This document shows positions 1 through 10,014 of a DNA stretch of 29,916 bases, piece by piece. The notes under the pieces are model-generated. The model worked only from the letters and a program-made list of their open reading frames with translations, had not been told where the DNA came from and searched no databases. A program made the position numbers and the translations under genes. Numbering within the stretch: the first letter of the stretch is position 1; the number at the start of each line of letters is the position of its first letter. This stretch comes from Ophioceras dolichostomum (lineage: Eukaryota; Ascomycota; Sordariomycetes; Magnaporthales; Ophioceraceae): the NCBI GenBank assembly GCA_003049485.1, contig PYST01000424.1, positions 1 to 29,916 on the forward strand, written 5' to 3'.

Positions 1-2278
1 TTCCTAATCAACCGTTTTTCCTAATCAGCCGTCCCCAGGCCCTGTTGGGGGCCTGGGATTTTGATCGAAAATAGATCCCCAGAAGTAGCCAGTTCCCTGC
101 AGTACAATAGCAAAAGTTTGATTACACACACACACACACACACGAACACGCGGCCGCCGCGGACGACGGAAAACGAACGTCGGACGGCCGGACGGCGACA
201 GACGGGCGCAGCAGCAGCTTGTGCATACCAGACCTAGTCGGACAAATTTGCTTTCATTGGTGATGGTGATGATGAAGACGACTGGGTAGTAGAACAAGAA
301 CGATGATGATATGCCTCCGGTCGCATTCCTTTGCTCATTTATCCGTACGGAATACAAAATACGCCCAACTCATCCCCATGTCAGCGAAAGATGAAGATAA
401 AAAAAATTTAAAATAAAATAAATCGGGAAATTTGTGAAACCTGCCGTCTGCGCAACGCGAAGCAAGGGATGGAAATCAAGGCAAGGCAAGGCAGTCGGGG
501 GAACGAACCCCACGACGACGATTGTTGCAAGTAGGAGAGACAGAGACAAAAAGGAAAAGGAAAGACAAAACAACAAGCAGCAGGAACGAACTCCGAAAGA
601 GAGAGAGCCTTGTTGGAGGTGGGGTTTGTTTGCCATGAAAGATGAAAGTTGGTTGAGGCACGAAGCCGAAGCGATATGCGAGTTGCCGCCCGCCTCCTTT
701 ATTTCACCTCGCTCGCTCCCTTTGTGTAAGTGAGTGAGTGAGTCGCGAGCGAGGAGGTGGAGGAGGAGGCGTCCTGAGGCGTGTGTCATTTGTCGACGAC
801 AGGGCAGAGACGGGTGGGGGGCAGGCAGGGAAGTCTAGTTCTCGTTCTCAATCCTCACTCAATCCTCAGTCCCCTCTGTGAGTCCTCGTCGTCGAGGATG
901 GATGGTGACACTCGTTGCTCATGTGATACTTGTAGTACCATTATTTTGTTCCAGTTTCTACGCAGTAGTATGGTTGGTGGCTTGTTTGTCCAACTTCTTG
1001 CTATCCGTCTCTGGTCTCTGTTTCTGCCTTGTCTTCCCCCCGGACTGAATAAATACCCCGAATCTGTCTGATATTCCCAGTTATTGTTGGTGCTGGTGGT
1101 ACGGCGGACTGACTGACTGACTTATCAAGTACCCGGATGATCCAGATATATCGCCGAACCCGACAAACGACCCCGGGCGGGGCGACGACGTACAGGATGG
1201 GCGGACAGGAACAGACCACCGGTGATCCGTTCTCCTCTCGTTCGTTCACCGCCTATCTGGTAGTATCCGGTCCCCCGTTTTCCCCCGTCTTCTCTCCCAC
1301 CAGACACATCTCTCGCTTTCCTCCGGAACACAAAATCCCTCGTTCTCTCGGATGTTGAACAAGCAGACGTCATCCGATTCAGGCCCCGGCATATCTTTCT
1401 TTCCGGTACGACTGATAAACGACACCAGGTTGAAGCCCAAATATTGGTCGTCCTCATAAAAGGTAGGTATATTACGATTACTTAGTTCGAATCAGGGAGG
1501 ACTGCGAGTAGAAGGCGTTCCTTTCAGCCGAAACCGAACCACCGCCAGCGAGGAATGCATGCATACCGCGCAAGCCTGTCTGTCTGTGTTTGGCCTTTTG
1601 GTTTTTGCCGTCCCGAGATCCCCCGCCGCCATCTTGCTAGCCGTCTTGAGCTTGATAAGAGAGATCAGAAGCGAGCTGAGGGGAGCAGTAACTTCCCATC
1701 TGATCCCAGACCCAGAATGCGCGCCAGATTGGTGATGTTAGGTATGCGGTGCTGTTACGCATCGCACACGATAGACCGCCCAACCGCACTTCACAACTCC
1801 GTCCCAGCTTATCCTCTTGACCCTGATGAGTAACACCTTCCCGAGGCAGCAGACACGGAGCCTAGGGAGGAGGCGGATGAAGAGAAAGAGGACACGCCCC
1901 GACAGCAACCGACAAAAACGCCTTATCCCCCGTTCCTAATGGCCCACCCCGTGTTGTGTGTGATAGCGAGCGGAAAGACTCGACGTCGCAAAGTGCATCC
2001 AACCGTCCCAAGCCCAAGTCTATGAATCCCATTCCCCACTCTCTCCTCCCTTTCCCATCTTGGGGGTGATGAAAACGACAAGAGGGAAATATGAAGGGAA
2101 GTCCGTCCAGAATACAACAGGGAATAAAAATTTGTGTAAGATACAAGCGAATGACTGCCCAAAAAGGTGTAAAGAATTAGATCAGGATGCGCGAGCTGTC
2201 GTGTCAACTGGTAGTTTTTTGTTTTTGGATTTCAACTCTCCCCTGTCCTTCCATCCGTCGTCTTCTTATTCTTCGTTT
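1..2278. other. intergenic region downstream of SUR2, no supportable gene
   Basis: No reading frame here shows a recognisable domain, a convincing start context or splice-joined continuity. The open frames at about 370-790 on both strands, 1125-1457 minus and 1862-2207 minus are low-complexity or overlap each other, and their translations look like translated noncoding DNA. The stretch holds a CA dinucleotide tract at 124-143, a GAG/GTGA-rich purine patch near 730-775, and three CTGA units near 1107-1120. The right-hand part should include the 3' untranslated region of the minus-strand SUR2 gene, whose stop is at 2279-2281. A gene running in from the left edge cannot be excluded. Confidence 0.55.
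124..143. repeat. CA dinucleotide microsatellite
   Basis: About ten uninterrupted AC/CA units, lying in noncoding DNA. It is a likely length-polymorphic locus with no visible link to a gene. Confidence 0.9.
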
Positions 2279-3529
2279 TCATTCCTCCTTGGTCGTCGCA
2301 ACAGCGGCTACTTCTGGAGTCGCGGACGCGTCCGCTGCCTTCTTTGCCGCCGCGATCTTCTTCGCCGTGGCCTCGCGGGCATTGGCGTACTTCACCTTGA
2401 TGTCGCCGGTGTACTTGGTGTTCAGCCAGCTGTCCCAGATGGTGAAGAAGGGCTGCGAGTAGTTGGACTTGATGCCCCAGCTCTGGTGGTGGATGTCGTG
2501 GTAGGCCGAGTTGTTGCTCGTGATGCGCTGCAGCGGGTCCCAGGGCAGGACGTAGCCGCAGTGGTCGTCGACCGTCTTGATGGTGCTGAAGACGAAGAGG
2601 CACATGCCGATGCGGGGCGTGAGGAAGCAAAGCTTGTAGGCGATGGCGGGGCCGACCGTGTCCAGGACGAAGCCCTCGACCCAGTGGTTGTAGAGCGCAC
2701 CGTACGCGTAGGGGACGTACAGCCGGTGGTGCCTGGAGTGCCAGTGGGCTGGTTTTCGGGTGTTCACGGTTAGTATTCGTTTTCTAGGAGTCGTTCCCGA
2801 AGCGTTCCTGGTCGTCCGGGTTCATGGTATCTACTTACTGTACATCCACTGGTTGACGTGCATCAGGCGGTGCGAGAAGTACTGCCAAGTGTCGAGGACG
2901 ATGACGGAACCCCAGAACTGGATGAAGGGGATGATAGCATAGTAGATAGCCTTAGCCATCATAAGCTCCCAGGCAGCAAAAGCGGGTACGGTCTGGTTGG
3001 CGCCAGAAACGCCGTCCATCTCCAGCGTGAGGAAGGGGTAGTGGCCTCCGGCCAGGGCCCCGGCCAGCAGCGGGTGCGACACAGACATGCTCTTAGAGAT
3101 GGCCGCGGCGTTGAGGCCGAGGAAGCCAAGCAGCGACGGCAGGGCGCGCTGGGCCAGGCGGATGCGGGTCGCCCACACGGCCACATCATAGTCCTCCTTG
3201 CCGACCATTTGCGCGGGCTCCATCAGGGTGAGAATGGCGGCCGATGAGATCTGGATGGCCTGCTCGAGGAGCACCTCCTTGAGGACCTCACTCCGCGTCG
3301 CGTGGTTCCGCTGCAGAATCTCCTCAGGCGTGTGTATCCGGTATTGCGGGAAGAGCTCGTACATGTCGATGATGTGGAATGCCAGCGAAACGACCCAGTA
3401 CGCGATGTGCGGCAGGAAGAGGGTGAGCCAGAAGTCGGAGACGAACGGCAGCATGTCCGGTTGTGGCGACAAGGTGTATTCTGGGAGGGGCGGTAGGTCC
3501 GACAGGACCGTCGTTGCGTTGGTCGCCAT
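2279..3529 (-). CDS. SUR2: sphingoid C4-hydroxylase Sur2 (fatty acid hydroxylase superfamily)
   Basis: Family knowledge: Sur2 hydroxylates C4 of dihydrosphingosine/dihydroceramide in the ER to make the phyto-type long-chain base. Two exons on the minus strand: 3529-2839 and 2748-2279. The intron (2838-2749) starts GTAAGT, has a TACTAAC branch site and ends CCAG. The joined frame gives 386 residues. The di-iron histidine boxes are intact: HRLMH at 220-224, HSRHH at 234-238 (just after the splice junction) and HDIHH at 314-318. A DDHCGY element lies at 291-296. Hydrophobic segments lie near 30-52, 92-104 and 190-212. The C-terminus after about 350 is Lys/Ala-rich. The start at 3529 was chosen over the upstream open frame because MATNATTVL begins a typical fungal Sur2 N-terminus, just before a PPLPEYTL motif. 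The gene is divergent from the membrane-protein pseudogene. Nothing appears broken. A general sterol desaturase is less likely given the overall match to Sur2. Confidence 0.95.
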
Positions 3530-4610
3530 TGTTTCTCGGCGATCTCGGCGATGGAGACGGGTGGTGGCGGTGTTGTCGATGTTAAACGAAGAGCCGGCGC
3601 GGGAAGGAGGGCGGGCGAGGTTGCGAAAGGTCAAAACCTGGATGAATTGGTACCGGATGCGTAGAGGGGACAAGCAAACGACAAGGGCGAACAGCAGCAA
3701 ACAGAATCTCCAGCACGCGCGCAGAATGTGTCCACGAAGAATAGCAGATCAAACACCACTCCACAAGCGGATGTGATAAATCTGAAAAGCGGTGAAGAGA
3801 AAAAAATCCAGGGTCGAAAGGAGGGACAAGAAAGTGGTGAAGTCGTCATTAAATGGAAGGCAAGAAAAAACGGTGTCGTCGCCGCCTCCTTTTCTCGGCG
3901 GCCGCGGATAGAAATGATTAGATAAAGCGGACGATCTGCATCAATCTCGCTTGAAAAATCACCCGGCGTTCCGCTAATTCTCAGCAATTCTCAGTCCAGA
4001 GTCGGACCACAGCGCCAATTGTCCCTGCCAGCTCACTTGCTCTCGACTGATGAAGCGATAGCTATCTGCAATGTCTGCTGATAGAGGCTCGATCGTGCGC
4101 TGAGCTGCTCTGTTTCTCTTCTGCTTTTTCTCGACTTTCTGCTACTTGTTTCCTTCACCGCAAACTCTGGAGGCTCTGGCCCAAATTACCGACCAACGCG
4201 TCACGGATGTCCGCAGCGCCCGACATTTCCGGATGAAGCCCCGTCTTACCACGGGTACACCACCAATTCAGGGGCTTGGAGCGACAACTGCCAATTGGAG
4301 GCAGTTCAGGCACGATTGTCTTCTATATTACAAGCATAATGGTGGCAAACGTGAGAGACCCTGGCGCACGGCCCGCACGCGCCAAGAACAGTCTTGTGCC
4401 TTTCGGTAGCCTGAGGCAACAAGGCATTAGCACGAGCCAATCGCGTTTACTTTAGTTGCCCGGCACTCAACACATCCTTGAGGTGGTTGACCTAGTGTTG
4501 GATAGGCGTCCAGCTCGGAAGTCCCAAGTAAACAATTGACAATGTCCATATCAAAAACCTGAATGTTCCGCGTCCCGGATTCGTTTTTACCTCATAAACC
4601 ACAGCCCAGA
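3530..4610. other. divergent intergenic region between SUR2 and the membrane-protein pseudogene
   Basis: This 1.08 kb should hold the promoter and 5' leader of SUR2 (reading left) and the promoter of the pseudogene (reading right). The SUR2 frame stays open upstream to 3700, but those extra 57 codons are Arg-rich and not family-like, so they are treated as 5' leader. A pyrimidine-rich patch lies near 4108-4152. No clear TATA box or other gene was seen. Confidence 0.55.
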
Positions 4611-6339
4611 ATGGCGCCCGCTCCTTTCGAGCCCGAAGTTCGGTGAGTCGCGTTGTATTTGCCCCATTGTCCTGCATGACGTCATTGATGCCTCGACCCA
4701 GGGCCTGATGATATCTCGTTTTAATGATATAGAGGCACTTCACTCACCTTCAGGTACCCATATTCAGATATGTGCCGATCGTGGTGGCAGTATCGCACGT
4801 CACAGCTGTGGTCCTTCTCACGTCGGTCGTCTGTCGGGGGCTCTATCGTTCATACCTGTCCCTGTCACCAGCCCAATCAACACGCTCGTCTCGAGAGCCG
4901 GCCAAGGCTCACCCCAGCGTTTGCGGCCCTCACTGGACTTAACCTACTCCTATCCGCCTACTCGGCCTCGTCGTATGTGAGGCTGTCGTACGGGGTATGG
5001 GCGGACCAACACGGCATTAGCGAAGAAGCCATGAAGGATACCCGCCGGCGACGGATAGGCTACGTCTGGTCGGCCTATGGCTCTCAGATACGAGGATCTA
5101 CTACGATGCGCTTGAGATCGTCGTCGAGAAGGCGCGCAGATTTTGGTGGGGCCAGCAGATCGAGCTGGCCACTGCGTCCTGGTCTCTCCTCCTCGTGATC
5201 GAGGGCACTCGCCGGCGGATCCCCTACCTCTGGGCGTACCTAAGCCTCGCCCACCTCGTTAGTCTGTCTTATGCACAGAACCTGTTCTACGCTGTGCTAC
5301 TCCTCACGCCCTCCCTTCTTCCAGAAGAGCATCAGAACGGGCTGTCATCCTCCATCACGAGGGCCTTGAGCAGACTGTTCCCGCCTAAGCCGGCGAACTG
5401 GTGTCCTTGGCCCGTCCTCTTCCTTGGCATTCTTGCCTTCAACATGGGGGCTATCTCACTGCTCCCCTACGTAGCGGGGACACCCTTCTTCGGCGGGGCT
5501 ATCATCGCCTCTCGTGTTCTGAACTTCGCCCTCCTCACGCTGCCGACCGTCGTCCCAGAAACATGGGGAACGGTGCACCCCCATCCGCACGATGCGTACA
5601 GCGCGTACACCAAGATGTTCCGTGTCATGTCGGTCGCCAGCGTCTGTCTCCACGGCAAGGCCACCTTAGTCGCCTTGCTCTACAATGCGCCGGATTCACA
5701 CTACCACAGGCACAGCATCCGCATCCCTTTCGACACTGCTGAGAGGTCCGCATGGGAGCGGACCACCACGGCCTTCGGCAAGGTGCTAGGTTCGACGGCT
5801 GACCACCCGGTCGTGGCCGCGGAGGGACGTGCTGCTCTCAGCGCTCTCGCTGGGCGCCTGGGTCGCCATTCAAGCGTTCGATTCGCGCCACATGCTCCGT
5901 GTTTCGTGCTGGCCGTTCTTTGGGGTGCAGAAGGAAGCCGCTGTAAACGGCTCTTCCTCGACACTCCAAGTCGAGGAGGCTGCTCCTAGGGGGCTGGAGT
6001 CGCCGCCAAGCTCGATGCGAAAACGTGGTAGACCTCGCAAGTTTGAGAATGGTGCGGCAGTAGACAAGGGGGCTCCAGCTTCGCCCGCGCCCCTGCCGAC
6101 CACGCGGCGTCGGGGACGACCACGGACAGCAGCTAAGCAGGAGGATCCTGAGGAGGTCCCTGGCGACGCTACCAGAGCCGTCTGCTAAGGAGACGGCAAA
6201 CATCGCTGAAGGAGACGAGCTCCCACTAGAGGAGGGGCTTGACCGGGAAGCGGCAGCCTTAGTCTGGGGCATCACTGCCCTGGGAGGTTTAGGCTGTGGC
6301 AGCGCGGGGGTGTTCGGGGGCGAGTGTGTTTCGAGATAG
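4611..6339 (+). pseudogene. frameshifted multi-pass membrane protein with C-terminal AT-hooks
   Basis: Exon 1 (4611-4642) encodes MAPAPFEPEV, then a GTGAGT..CAG intron (4643-4767) joins in frame to YVPIVVAVSHVTAVVLL, a clear first membrane segment. The coherent protein then changes frame four times: near 4903-4920 after SPAQSTRSSREPA, near 5050-5065 after DTRRRRIG, near 5820-5830 after DHPVVAAEG, and between about 6120 and 6175 after the second AT-hook. Conserved-looking blocks include YDALEIVVEKARRFWWGQQ (5104-5160), WAYLSLAHLVSLSYAQNLF, PETWGTVHPHPHDAYSAYT and SHYHRHS. AT-hook cores KRGRPRK (6021-6041) and RRRGRPR (6105-6125) follow. A final hydrophobic tail ending GVFGGECVSR stops at 6337-6339. 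The blocks recall a conserved uncharacterised fungal membrane family from memory; I have no functional name. Coding quality between breaks is good, so the lesion looks recent, unless the assembly has indel errors. Neighbouring genes show no such breaks. Confidence 0.75.
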
Positions 6340-6416
6340 GGTGTGGCGTATTGCTTTCTGTTTTCATGTTTCGCAGCCTCAAATCTATTTGGGGAGGTCG
6401 GTGTTTGTGTACCTAT

Positions 6417-6422
6417 AATAAA
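6417..6422 (+). terminator. candidate polyadenylation signal of the membrane-protein pseudogene
   Basis: A canonical AATAAA about 80 bases downstream of the last stop of the broken membrane-protein gene, in the right orientation and at the right distance for a 3' untranslated region. It supports the view that the locus was once a complete transcription unit. The motif is short and could be chance. Confidence 0.4.
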
Positions 6423-7101
6423 CCAGTGTAGGCAGGTGAACACACCAGGCTGACGCTCAGGCCGGCATCTTGTGCCCTGTCTCTGTGATTGGAATCGCAG
6501 AGTGCAAAATCGCACCCGATTGAACTCGAACCCAATGAGACACAGCATCAAAAAGAACAAATAAGTATTTGCAGAAGACTCGGTCGAGAAACGGTCCTTC
6601 CCGAATGAATAGCACGGCAGACACGGCAAGCCCGACACACCACACCATCAGGAATGCATGCGACCGCTAGGGGGCTTATTCGAGAAGCTGCTGGGTGATC
6701 AGCGTGAGCAGTCAGGCAGTGAGCAGCATCCCACCTGCCTACCAACTCGCTGAAAGTCCGTGCCTTCTAGAACGGTCCCAAATCTAGCCTGGCGTGGGCG
6801 ACAGGCCCGCCAAGCTGGCCCAGTCCGCGCTGCTCGCTTCAGGATCCACGCGGCCAACCTTCTTAATTGGGCTGTGAGGGCTGCACCACACCACAATGCT
6901 GGATAGTGCAGGAGGATCAAGTAGCTTTTTGGCCACCGGACAGGCGGACCCAGTGGCGGCGGCGCCGATCAGGTTTGATGGTTCAATCCAGCGAATCGCA
7001 TTCCCACATTCCCATGCGTGTTACGCCTCCTCGCTTCCCCTCACCAGCAGGTGTGACAGGCAGAAAGACCGGAGAGAAGAAAAATCGGCAGACAGCGGAA
7101 G

Positions 7102-7122
7102 AAAAAAAAAAAAAAAAAAAAA
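7102..7122. repeat. homopolymer A tract (21 bases)
   Basis: An uninterrupted run of 21 A residues in noncoding DNA. It could be a nucleosome-depleting element of the promoter at 7643 or a retroposition scar, but no flanking target-site duplication or retroelement sequence was seen. Confidence 0.85.
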
Positions 7123-7642
7123 CAACTCAACGACCGACCGACGGACTGCAGCGCCGATCTCGCGTGGTAGGCAGGCGGGCTGGAGTTCGGCTGTCTTCGG
7201 GCTTGGGCGAATGGCGAATGCCTGGGAATGGAAGTCGATGGCGGCCCAGACTATCGTTTTATGGGTGGACGGCGTTATTTCCCCTTCCAACCGCCCATTA
7301 CCATGTTTTGCGGAGAAGACGGGCAGTTGAGGCGTTTTTTTTAAAGGGTCTACCGAGGAGGATGAGGAGGAGGAGGCTATCCCTGGAAGGACTTAAGTAG
7401 AAAAGGGGTCCCATCTGTCTCCTTCCTTCCCCTCTCTCTGTCGCGTGCTTGCTAGCCAGGTACACTTGAGTTCTTTCAGAGGTGCGCATACTCCATAGGA
7501 CACATACAGGCGAACCAACAACGATCGAGATCCTCATCATCTATCACCAGATCTCGTTCATCACTACCCCTGTTCTGTACCTGCACTGCACTCTGCCGTA
7601 TTCCAGCCTCTTCACGCGTCTCGGCCAAGTCATATCATCACC

Positions 7643-8146
7643 ATGGCCATCCGAGACCGCTGGAACCGCATGATGCGGAGAGCCTCCACCTCGTCTACCT
7701 CGTCCTCGACCTCCTCTTCAGGGTGCGACGCATCACAGCAGTCCTCCTCCTCCTCCTCAAGGACGACCTCACCAGTCCGAGGCCTAGCGGCACCCACCAA
7801 CCCTCTCAACAGCACTGCGCTGCCGGTGCGGACAAAGCAAAGCAACCACAGCAGCAGCAGCCCGCCCTCATCCCAGGAGCAAAGGCCTCGGGACCCCGCC
7901 CGAAAGAAGAAGCGGTCCACCAAGTCTTCGTCCGGATCATCCTCGGCTGACCGCCCACGGAGGGTGATCCACCCTTCAGAGCGGCCCCTCACCGAGCTCA
8001 ACCTGCAACACCAAGCCATGTTTGCCAACTACACCCTCACCTTCGGTCGGTCGTCAACATCAGGCCGCTGCTCTTCCGGCGACGACGTCAGCCCCTGCAC
8101 GTCTAGGCAGAACAGCTTCGACATGGGAAGGCGAGACTACGTCTAA
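7643..8146 (+). CDS. small Ser-rich conserved hypothetical protein
   Basis: A single-exon frame of 167 residues with an excellent start context (CATCACCATGG). The N-terminus is basic (MAIRDRWNRMMRR), followed by Ser/Thr runs at 14-40, a Pro/Ser region, a basic KKKRSTK cluster near 88-94, and a more ordered block at about 108-136 containing RPLTELNLQHQ and YTLTFG. That block resembles a short motif I associate with small uncharacterised proteins of other Sordariomycetes, but no function is known to me. There is no signal peptide, membrane segment or cysteine pattern. The Ser/Arg richness and the basic cluster would suit a phosphorylated cytoplasmic or nuclear protein, which is inference. No introns are needed. 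It sits alone between the pseudogene and the ECM15-type gene. Confidence 0.65.
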   Translation: MAIRDRWNRMMRRASTSSTSSSTSSSGCDASQQSSSSSSRTTSPVRGLAAPTNPLNSTALPVRTKQSNHSSSSPPSSQEQRPRDPARKKKRSTKSSSGSSSADRPRRVIHPSERPLTELNLQHQAMFANYTLTFGRSSTSGRCSSGDDVSPCTSRQNSFDMGRRDYV

Positions 8147-8767
8147 GACCTTCAGAGTTCATTAGAGTCCTGGTTTGCAAGGGAGACAGACTATCATTGC
8201 ACATGTCAATTTAATGGTTGGAGTTCAGGGAGGGGCATAGGGAAAGCGACGGGGTTTGGGCATTTACAAACTATTAGGGATATCTATTGCATCATATCAT
8301 CATATGCCTGGCTGGCTGGCGGGCTGGTTGGTCTTTTGGTCTTTCTGGGTTTTCATAAAAAGCTTCAAGTTCAGTCGAAACCACCATGAACCAGGATGCA
8401 TTTTAGAATGCTACAAACTAAATTTAATTGTTAGATCAATCTTATCAACCAAACAATAATGATAGCACACATACCTACACCCTCATATAACTCATAGTTA
8501 GGAGGTCTGTGATCGCTCACATTGGGCAAGTCCCGTTGAACGGTGCAAAGACAAGAGATACGCCTGCCCGAAGAATTGGGACGAACGGTGTGAAAGCTTC
8601 GCGGGATATGTTTGCCCCGCTGTAGTATATATTCGCCACGCTAGCTCTCACCTACTGTGCAGTTCGATAAGCGCACTCACCGATAAACAACAACCTCAAT
8701 CATCTCTCTCAAGACATCCAGCGTCTCTCTACAAAGACAGTAGTGAATATTATCCAACTTCAGCATC
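8147..8767. other. intergenic region, 3' flank of the Ser-rich gene and promoter of the ECM15-type gene
   Basis: The left part is AT-rich with no coding signal. The right part holds a TATATA at 8626-8631 followed by about 130 bases of CA/CT-rich leader before the ATG at 8768. No other gene was seen. Confidence 0.5.
8626..8631 (+). promoter_or_regulatory. candidate TATA box of the ECM15-type gene
   Basis: TATATA lies 137-142 bases upstream of the start codon, followed by a C/A-rich leader (about 8660-8765) typical of fungal 5' untranslated regions. It is supported only by position and motif. Confidence 0.45.
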
Positions 8768-9551
8768 ATGGACTACAACACACTCCAAACCCCAGAGTCT
8801 TGCTACGCAGACTTCTGTCTTATCCCTGTACGTGACAGCCAACCTACCTATCTCCTCCTGTCCCCTTTCCTCCCCGGCACTCTTCCCACTAGTGTTAGCA
8901 TCTACGCCTAAGTTAGCCCCTGAGTTCGCTTCAAGCTATCTGTCAAGCACGCGCGCTCCGACGAAATCCACCAGACCCTACCTACCCACGCCTCCCCCGA
9001 GCCTACCTTACCTACCTACCTACCTACCTACCTGCCTACCGATCCACGCCGGCTATTGTTCACATGAGAACCGTTCCAAGCCACATACTGAACCATCTCC
9101 TACTAACTACCCTCTAGGTCGGCACCGACAAGGTCTCGGTAGCGCACGAGGTCGCCGAGGTGCAGAAATTGCTCCAGGCCTCAGGCCTGTCGTACACGAT
9201 GCACTCGGCCGGCACGACCGTCGAGGGCAGCTGGGACGAGGTCATGAAGGTGATCGGCCGGGCGCACGCGCTGGTGCACCAGGGAGGGGCGAAGCGGATT
9301 CAGACCTCTATGAGGGTTGGGACTAGGTGAGTTGTTTTTAGATAAGAGATCATTTTTCATCACCTCATGCTCTCCCACCTACTAGTAATTTCCTCATTAC
9401 TATTCTCCATGAAGATATCATCAGTGAAGATAAGAGAGATTTAACGGTGACTTGACGACACACACAACGCAGGACGGATAAGAAGCAGACTGCCAAAGAC
9501 AAGGTGAGGAGGGTGGAGGACATTCTGGCGCAGTCTGTCTCTGAGAAGTGA
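8768..9551 (+). CDS. ECM15: UPF0045/DUF77 thiamine-binding-fold protein (Ecm15/MTH1187 type)
   Basis: Three exons: 8768-8827, 9118-9326 and 9473-9551, giving 115 residues. Intron 1 runs GTACGT..CTCTAG with a TACTAAC branch site. Intron 2 runs GTGAGT..GCAG. Family hallmarks are in order: ADFCLIPVGTD at 14-24 (spanning the first splice), SAGTTVEGSWDEV in the middle, and SMRVGTRTDKKQTAKDKV spanning the second splice. Family knowledge: these proteins form small alpha/beta ferredoxin-like oligomers, and several members bind thiamine. Yeast Ecm15 is non-essential with no proven enzymatic role. A cytosolic location is inferred from the lack of signal or membrane segments. Intron 1 is unusually long for this window (290 bases) and carries a TACC repeat. 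I saw no TPP-riboswitch core in it. The gene converges on the CCDC47-like gene. Confidence 0.93.
9009..9032. repeat. TACC tetranucleotide microsatellite inside ECM15 intron 1
   Basis: Six perfect TACC units with imperfect flanking copies extending over about 9002-9040. It is located in the first intron of the ECM15-type gene, about 85 bases before the acceptor. The same motif recurs at several other noncoding sites in the window. Confidence 0.9.
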
Positions 9552-10014
9552 GTAGAAGGAACCCAAGAGAGATGACAGACAGGAATGAGGAGTTGAAGGG
9601 CGGCGGGGAACGAAGGGAGGGATGGGGTTTAGGCGCAATGCTGCAATGCCGGGACAGTAAGTAGGTAGGTAAGTAGGCAGATTTGAGGGAAATGCTCCGA
9701 GGCTTCCTTTTGAACAGCATTATATAACGAAAAAATTGACAAGAATCATTCATACATCTCGGTCCTCTCCCTTATATACCTATGCCCCCAACATTTTGGT
9801 ATTATCCTGGAGCAAGCAGTGCGAGCGGCCAGTAGTAGGCCAACCACAGCCATCACGCCGTCCACCATCCCCATCTACCCGCCTACCCACCTACACCCAG
9901 GTACTCTGTTCACTCAGTCCTCACCCTCCCACTTCCCAGCTCCAGCTGATCGCCATCCCCGTCCCCATCCTCATCCCTCCCTCCATCCATCCATCCGTTC
10001 CGTACGTTCAGAGT
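9552..10014. other. convergent 3' intergenic region
   Basis: A 463-base gap between the stop codons of the ECM15-type gene (plus) and the CCDC47-like gene (minus). It should hold both 3' untranslated regions. It contains GTAGGTA repeats at about 9660-9680 and pyrimidine-rich CATC/CCTAC repeats at about 9875-10000. No gene was seen. Confidence 0.6.

Larger units (their letters stand above)
6340..7642. other. intergenic region with poly-A run, no supportable gene
   Basis: An AATAAA at 6417-6422, about 80 bases after the pseudogene's final stop, is a plausible relic polyadenylation signal. The rest should include the promoter of the small Ser-rich gene at 7643. Open frames at 6867-7400 are interrupted by a 21-base A run translated as poly-Lys and show no domain. 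A B-box-like GGTTCAATCC at about 6980-6990 lacks a matching A box and T-arm pairing, so it is not a tRNA. Confidence 0.5.

Noticed and set aside
370..789. Minus-strand frame of 139 codons and an overlapping plus-strand frame
   Set aside because: Purine/pyrimidine-biased low-complexity sequence drives both frames. There are no domains, no good start context and no splice-linked continuation.
6510..6535. Minus-strand GGTTCGAG-like B box
   Set aside because: The T-loop would be eight bases and there is no credible A box or anticodon arm.
6973..6995. B-box-like GGTTCAATCC suggesting a tRNA
   Set aside because: No paired T-arm, no A box at the right distance and no acceptor stem could be formed.
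6867..7400. Plus-strand frames of 144-177 codons between the pseudogene and the Ser-rich gene
   Set aside because: Both run through the 21-base A tract as poly-Lys, or overlap each other, with no recognisable composition or motif.
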